IMG/VR virus record: IMGVR_UViG_3300030329_001912
Location: 1-45,699 of that record
Source of the DNA: a virus
Direction: 5' to 3' (one strand)
DNA: 45,699 nucleotides
Part shown: one piece after another, positions 41,719 through 45,699 of the stretch
How the letters are laid out: each line of letters starts with the position of its first letter
Position numbering within the stretch: the stretch's first letter is position 1
Translations under genes and position numbers: made by a program
Notes under the pieces: generated by a model
Databases searched by the model: none
Told to the model about the DNA's origin: nothing
Seen by the model: only the letters and a program-made list of their open reading frames with translations

Positions 41719-42515
41719 TTCTTTAAATTTTCATCCCATCCAAGTTGTTTCGCAGCTTTCATTAATTCTGATTGCCCAGAAGCCCAGTCTGCATATAGAG
41801 GGACTTGATTCCTTTGTTTAAATCCTTGCGCAGATTTAGTAAAATCAAACCCTGTAGTAGTTGTTCCTTTGCCAGGTGTAGTAGTCTTTTGTTGCGCAGG
41901 TTTTGGAGGAGCAGTTGGAGGTACTATTGGAGATTGAGCTCCAGTGGCCTCACTATATAAACTTGTTTTAAATGCTTCTATTTTAGGAACCATTCCAATC
42001 TTTGAAAATTGACTAATCCCCATTACATCTGATTTTTTAAAAGCAAACCCTACTTCATCTCCACCAAATCTATATAAAGGCTTTTCCCATAACTTTTCTA
42101 ATGTGTTATAAGTATCCCATTGTTTACCAGCAGCTCCAACTTTTACAGGTTTAAACTTTGAAATCCAATCAGATTGAGAACTCTTATCTAATTCTTCCCA
42201 AGTAGAAGCTCCCTCAACTCCTTCAATTGATTTTAAATATTCTTGTCTTGCAATCTCTTTTTGCACCGCAGGTAAATCTGATGTTTCAAATTCTTCTTGA
42301 GCTTGTTTTCCTCCAAAGTATTGAGCTCCAAGTTCAGTAGCTGCAGTTAATGTATCTAAAGTCTCTCCAATCCTTTGTTGCTCAAACGCTAAGTCCTCTC
42401 TACTTTGTCCAATCTCATCCCATATCCCACCAATAGCAGCTTTTGAAGCTTCATATTCACCAGCAGATTCACCAGCTTCGAAATAAACATCATATATTGA
42501 TTTGCCGTTTGCCAT
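41709..42515 (-). CDS. Virion protein with Pro/Thr-rich linker
   Basis: 268 aa. The N-terminal helical part (YDVYFEAGESAGEYEASKAA) is followed by a compact middle and a Pro/Thr/Lys linker (PPTAPPKPAQQKTTTPGKGT, about 198-217). The C-terminus has short aromatic motifs (YADWASGQSELMKAAKQLGW). Possibly an internal head or tail-tip protein. No family recognised. It lies between the small nozzle-adjacent gene and the membrane-segment protein. Confidence 0.6.
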   Translation of the reverse strand: MANGKSIYDVYFEAGESAGEYEASKAAIGGIWDEIGQSREDLAFEQQRIGETLDTLTAATELGAQYFGGKQAQEEFETSDLPAVQKEIARQEYLKSIEGVEGASTWEELDKSSQSDWISKFKPVKVGAAGKQWDTYNTLEKLWEKPLYRFGGDEVGFAFKKSDVMGISQFSKIGMVPKIEAFKTSLYSEATGAQSPIVPPTAPPKPAQQKTTTPGKGTTTTGFDFTKSAQGFKQRNQVPLYADWASGQSELMKAAKQLGWDENLKKWR

Positions 42516-42559
42516 TTTATACCTAATTTACTAACAATCTATATTCTTATATAGCATTA

Positions 42560-42832
42560 TTATTTTACAATTCCTACATCTTTTAATGCTAATAATATAG
42601 CATTTATCTTTGTTGCTAAAGATGATACAGCATTTACAAATTCTTCATCAGTTGGATAAGTACCACCAGCGGCATCTGTAAGGTCATCACTAATTGTTCC
42701 ACCAGTCCTGTCTCTTAATAAAGAAATAGATTTAGCTGGTATAACATTATCATCTTTAAATGCTTGTTTAACACTATCAATTCTATATTGTTTTTTCTGA
42801 GAGTTAACCCTCTCTTGTCTTGTCATAGCCAT
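42560..42832 (-). CDS. Small virion-module protein
   Basis: 90 aa starting MAMTRQERVNSQKKQYRIDS. I start it at ATG 42832, two bases after the nozzle gene's stop (TAATATG); a longer frame from 42874 would overlap that gene by 41 bases and lacks support. The C-terminal helix (EFVNAVSSLATKINAILLAL) is hydrophobic and may form a coiled coil or trimer. It may be a small tail or head-completion protein; unknown. Confidence 0.6.
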   Translation of the reverse strand: MAMTRQERVNSQKKQYRIDSVKQAFKDDNVIPAKSISLLRDRTGGTISDDLTDAAGGTYPTDEEFVNAVSSLATKINAILLALKDVGIVK

Positions 42833-42833
42833 A

Positions 42834-45689
42834 TTATCGAACCGGTTTCCCTCTATAGATACATGAAATATCATTAATCTTAAATCCAGCTGGAACAGTT
42901 CCTGCTGTTGAAAATTTTAAAGCAAATGATTTTATATTATTAGCTTGAGAAGATGTAGTAGGTTTTAATTCAGCAACTTGCCATCCATCAGCAGAACCTA
43001 AAACATTAGAGGAAAAATTAGTACCATCAGCAAAAGTTTTATCAAAAGTAGTTGTTCCATTAGTATCATAGTTTACAGTTACAACCGAAGCTACACTACC
43101 TGAAGCAGCTGTTGTATATGTAATTAACACTTTATATAATTTTTTATTTCTTCCAGGTTCGCCAAAATCTATATCTTTTGTTGTAAGAACAACACCCCCT
43201 TTAGCAGCACTACCATCACTCCACATAGTCATTGTACCAGTATCAGATGTATGAGCCCATACTAAATCTCCATTAGAGTCGTTAACAAAGTTTGTATGTT
43301 CTTCACTATCTGTAAGAGCAGAATTTCCTTGCACCCAGCTTTGTGTTACCATATCATAAAGATAAATATCTCCATGACTTGAACCAGAACAATCTTTTAA
43401 TACTAATAATTGTCTCTTTTTTGGGATATATCCAATAATAGAATTATCAGTTGTAAAACTAAGCCAATCACTTTCTTTTATCATCTGCCTACCTCCTTTC
43501 TCAAGTAAATTAATAACTTGTTTACCATCATATAAATAGCAACCAAGTCTATTTACCCAAGCGCAACCATAATCTGTTTTACATACAGCAGCTGGAATAA
43601 GTACTCCTTTATATTTATATACATCTTCAAGAAACTCTATATCCTGTGATACATTTATTATATATAATGTTTCTTCTTTAAATTGCAGTATCCTATCAGC
43701 AAATTCTTCAAGAGCTGTTATAGATTCACCATCATTTATAGCAGCTTCTACAGTTGATTTGACAGGAAAAGTATCAAATCTATTTACAGGAGATTTTAAC
43801 ATAGCATCTCCCTTGATTTCAGTAGTTCCATCTTCATTAATAATTTTTACATTACCTATATACATTCTTCTTCCAACTTGAACAGCAGTTTTATACCTAG
43901 CTGTTATAGATTCATTATCTTCTGAGAATCCATTTCTACTACGATATGTATCAACTTGATTAGGTTGTAATAAATATTCTTGGTCAACATCAAAATTAAG
44001 TTCACCTGTAGCCGCATTCTTTGTTGCTGTAAATTCTTTACCACTAGCTAATACCTTAGACGTAGCATTCACAAAATTGTACTCTACTTGACCCCACCAT
44101 TTAGATGGAACATCTCCAGAAATATCCCTTACATACCAAACAGCTCCTGTTAATCTTGGATTCCATGTATCATCATATTTAATACTAATTCTAGTGTCTG
44201 GAGAATATGTAGCATCTGTTACTGCTTGTTCGTATGTGTAATTTAATGTAGAGCCATCAGTATCAGTTGATGTTGTCGTAACATCCTTCACCCTTCTAAC
44301 TAAAGATTCTTGAGTACCATCATATATAAAAGTAAATCCATGTTCCCATTTTCTATCCCACCCTATAGCTGTTCCAGCAGCAGGAGCTGAAAAATTAAAT
44401 TCACCAAATATATCTGAGTTTGATATAGCTGTACCTCCTGCTCCGCTATGAGCTGAACCACTAGTGCTTCCAGCTTCCTGTACTTGCACTGTATGAATAC
44501 TTACTGAAGTTACATCACTACCTATAGTTACTCCATCAAGCAAAACTCTTACTCCAGCTGTAGTTGCTCCAGATGTTAAAGGTGTATTTGTAGCTGGGTC
44601 TGAGAATGTAAATACATGAGTTTCTGTAACTACGTCTCCACCTTCAGAGGTTCCCAAGTCGGATGATGTAGTAGATTTATAATTTGTACCAAGACTACCT
44701 GCGAAAGTAGTACTATTTGTAGCATCTCCACCAGTTAGTGTGTAATCCCAAAATGCATCAGTAACATCTGAATAAGCAATCTGAACTTGAACAGTTAATT
44801 TATATATATTTGCTACAGTCCCAGTAGCCGCAGCCCAAACTGCATCTGATTCAAAGTAATATTGACTACCACCACTACTTGTTACACCTGAATTATTATC
44901 AGCAGCGTCTACCTCACCACTTGTTCTTGTTTCTGTATCGCCAGGTGTAACACCAGTTGATGCTATAGTTTGGTCAAATGCTGAATTTGAATTTGGAGTT
45001 GCTATATATTGTGACTGAGTTGTCCAATAATCATAGGTTACTTCATCACCAGATAAAGAAGATAGAAATATTTTATCTACATAACCATGCCACTTATTTT
45101 CATTAGTGTTCCTAAACTCAGCATCACATATTCTTAAATTTCCATCAACTGCATAAAAAACATCCTTACGAGTTCCTCCAGTTTGGTCACTTTGTCCAAT
45201 AATAGGAGAATCCCATGAATCACTGCCCATTCCATATATCATTACAGTCCCAGTGGAATCTGCATCAGAAAAAGATAAATAACTTTCTCCAGTTGTAGGA
45301 ATATCTGTAATTTTATATGCATCATTAGACGCATCATCCCAGCTATTATCAGAACCTCCAGTTAAAGAACCTACTGTAATAGTTGTAGCATTATTATCTG
45401 TAATTACTCCAGAACTACCATCTGTAGTATTATTAATAGTAGCTCCAATTAAAGCATCTATTGGAAAACTAGCTGATGAATCTGTCATAACAGTATCATG
45501 GTCACCACCTGTATGAGTGCCAGTATAGTCAGATATTCTATTTTGAGCAGCTGTTCTATCAGATTTCCATGCAAACAATCCATAACCAGGTGTAATCTCA
45601 TTTGCATGCGCAGTAGAGCCAGCCCCTGTTTCAGATGGATGAGCTGTTGTTCCCCCTAATGTCCTTATAGTCCCAAGTTCATCTACCAT
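42834..45689 (-). CDS. Tail nozzle/stabilisation-like beta protein
   Basis: 951 aa, starting MVDELGTIRTLGGTTAHPSE. The first ~450 residues are Ser/Thr/Gly/Asp-rich repeats of short strands with DxDG-like turns (DSSASFPIDALIGATINNTT; GTHTGGDHDTVMTD). The last ~300 carry propeller-like blades, for example VNRLGCYLYDGKQVINLLEK and KRQLLVLKDCSGSSHGDIYL followed by YDMVTQSWVQGNS, as in P22 gp10/T7 gp12-type nozzle or stabilisation proteins that close the tail tube. A C-terminal beta domain follows. In the circular model an in-frame TAG across the junction fixes ATG 45689 as the start; the left-edge gene would stop four bases before it. Confidence 0.65.
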   Translation of the reverse strand: MVDELGTIRTLGGTTAHPSETGAGSTAHANEITPGYGLFAWKSDRTAAQNRISDYTGTHTGGDHDTVMTDSSASFPIDALIGATINNTTDGSSGVITDNNATTITVGSLTGGSDNSWDDASNDAYKITDIPTTGESYLSFSDADSTGTVMIYGMGSDSWDSPIIGQSDQTGGTRKDVFYAVDGNLRICDAEFRNTNENKWHGYVDKIFLSSLSGDEVTYDYWTTQSQYIATPNSNSAFDQTIASTGVTPGDTETRTSGEVDAADNNSGVTSSGGSQYYFESDAVWAAATGTVANIYKLTVQVQIAYSDVTDAFWDYTLTGGDATNSTTFAGSLGTNYKSTTSSDLGTSEGGDVVTETHVFTFSDPATNTPLTSGATTAGVRVLLDGVTIGSDVTSVSIHTVQVQEAGSTSGSAHSGAGGTAISNSDIFGEFNFSAPAAGTAIGWDRKWEHGFTFIYDGTQESLVRRVKDVTTTSTDTDGSTLNYTYEQAVTDATYSPDTRISIKYDDTWNPRLTGAVWYVRDISGDVPSKWWGQVEYNFVNATSKVLASGKEFTATKNAATGELNFDVDQEYLLQPNQVDTYRSRNGFSEDNESITARYKTAVQVGRRMYIGNVKIINEDGTTEIKGDAMLKSPVNRFDTFPVKSTVEAAINDGESITALEEFADRILQFKEETLYIINVSQDIEFLEDVYKYKGVLIPAAVCKTDYGCAWVNRLGCYLYDGKQVINLLEKGGRQMIKESDWLSFTTDNSIIGYIPKKRQLLVLKDCSGSSHGDIYLYDMVTQSWVQGNSALTDSEEHTNFVNDSNGDLVWAHTSDTGTMTMWSDGSAAKGGVVLTTKDIDFGEPGRNKKLYKVLITYTTAASGSVASVVTVNYDTNGTTTFDKTFADGTNFSSNVLGSADGWQVAELKPTTSSQANNIKSFALKFSTAGTVPAGFKINDISCIYRGKPVR

Positions 45690-45699
45690 TACATCAGTA

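Noticed and set aside
42560-42874. 104-aa form of the small virion gene starting at 42874
   Set aside because: It would overlap the preceding gene by 41 bases; the in-frame ATG at 42832, right after that gene's stop, is more likely.
1-45699. CRISPR arrays, insertion sequences, lysogeny genes
   Set aside because: No spaced direct repeats, transposase, integrase or repressor were found on reading both strands; the zinc ribbon at 11417-12298 resembles a transposase finger but is fused to a phosphoesterase.

Overview
The window is best read as one complete tailed-phage genome (45,699 bp, AT-rich, almost no spacing between genes), probably a lytic podovirus-type virus of an AT-rich proteobacterium. 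The phage call rests on small and large terminase subunits, a portal, a scaffold-like protein, a capsid protein, a tail-nozzle-like protein, giant ejection-type proteins and a replication/recombination block. The host guess is weak: it rests on a phage-encoded initiator tRNA whose anticodon stem resembles alphaproteobacterial initiators. I found no integrase, repressor, CRISPR array, insertion sequence, DNA polymerase or T7-type RNA polymerase gene. Joining base 45699 to base 1 closes the left-edge gene with a stop a few bases before the start of the right-edge gene, so the map appears circular or circularly permuted.

Layout: there are two transcription blocks. From a divergent control region at 13.44-13.69 kb, the late block runs on the minus strand down to base 1, across the junction, and on from 45.7 to 28.27 kb. 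Its order is holin-like protein, small terminase subunit, zinc-ribbon metallophosphoesterase, HExxH protein, large terminase subunit, transglycosylase-like lysin, ADP-ribosyltransferase-like protein, portal, scaffold, capsid, jelly-roll-like protein, a protein spanning the junction, nozzle-like protein, several ejection-type proteins, a 2,873-aa giant and a 934-aa protein. The early block runs on the plus strand from 13.69 to 28.28 kb. The blocks meet tail to tail with a 9-bp gene overlap.

The early block begins with many tiny genes, an initiator tRNA and a tRNA-like structured element. It continues with a ParB-like protein, a Cas4/RecB-type nuclease, a Rad52-like annealing protein, an SSB-like protein, a DUF932 protein, a Dam-type methylase, a DnaB-type helicase and a RuvC-like resolvase. 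This gives unwinding, strand annealing, resection, junction resolution and DNA modification, with polymerisation presumably left to the host.

Two things stand out. First, the 2,873-aa giant carries a DYDFD triad (residues 1967-1971) preceded by a segment resembling the RNA polymerase beta-prime NRxPT...NADFDGD region, with conserved-looking lysines about 340 residues upstream. It may be a divergent, virion-packaged RNA polymerase of the YonO/crAss-like single-chain type. Second, the short intergenic gaps of the early block hold at least six compact structured RNAs with perfect or near-perfect closing stems. One has a clear pseudoknot and one has mutually exclusive helices next to a ribosome-binding site. 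I could not match any of them to a known RNA class.
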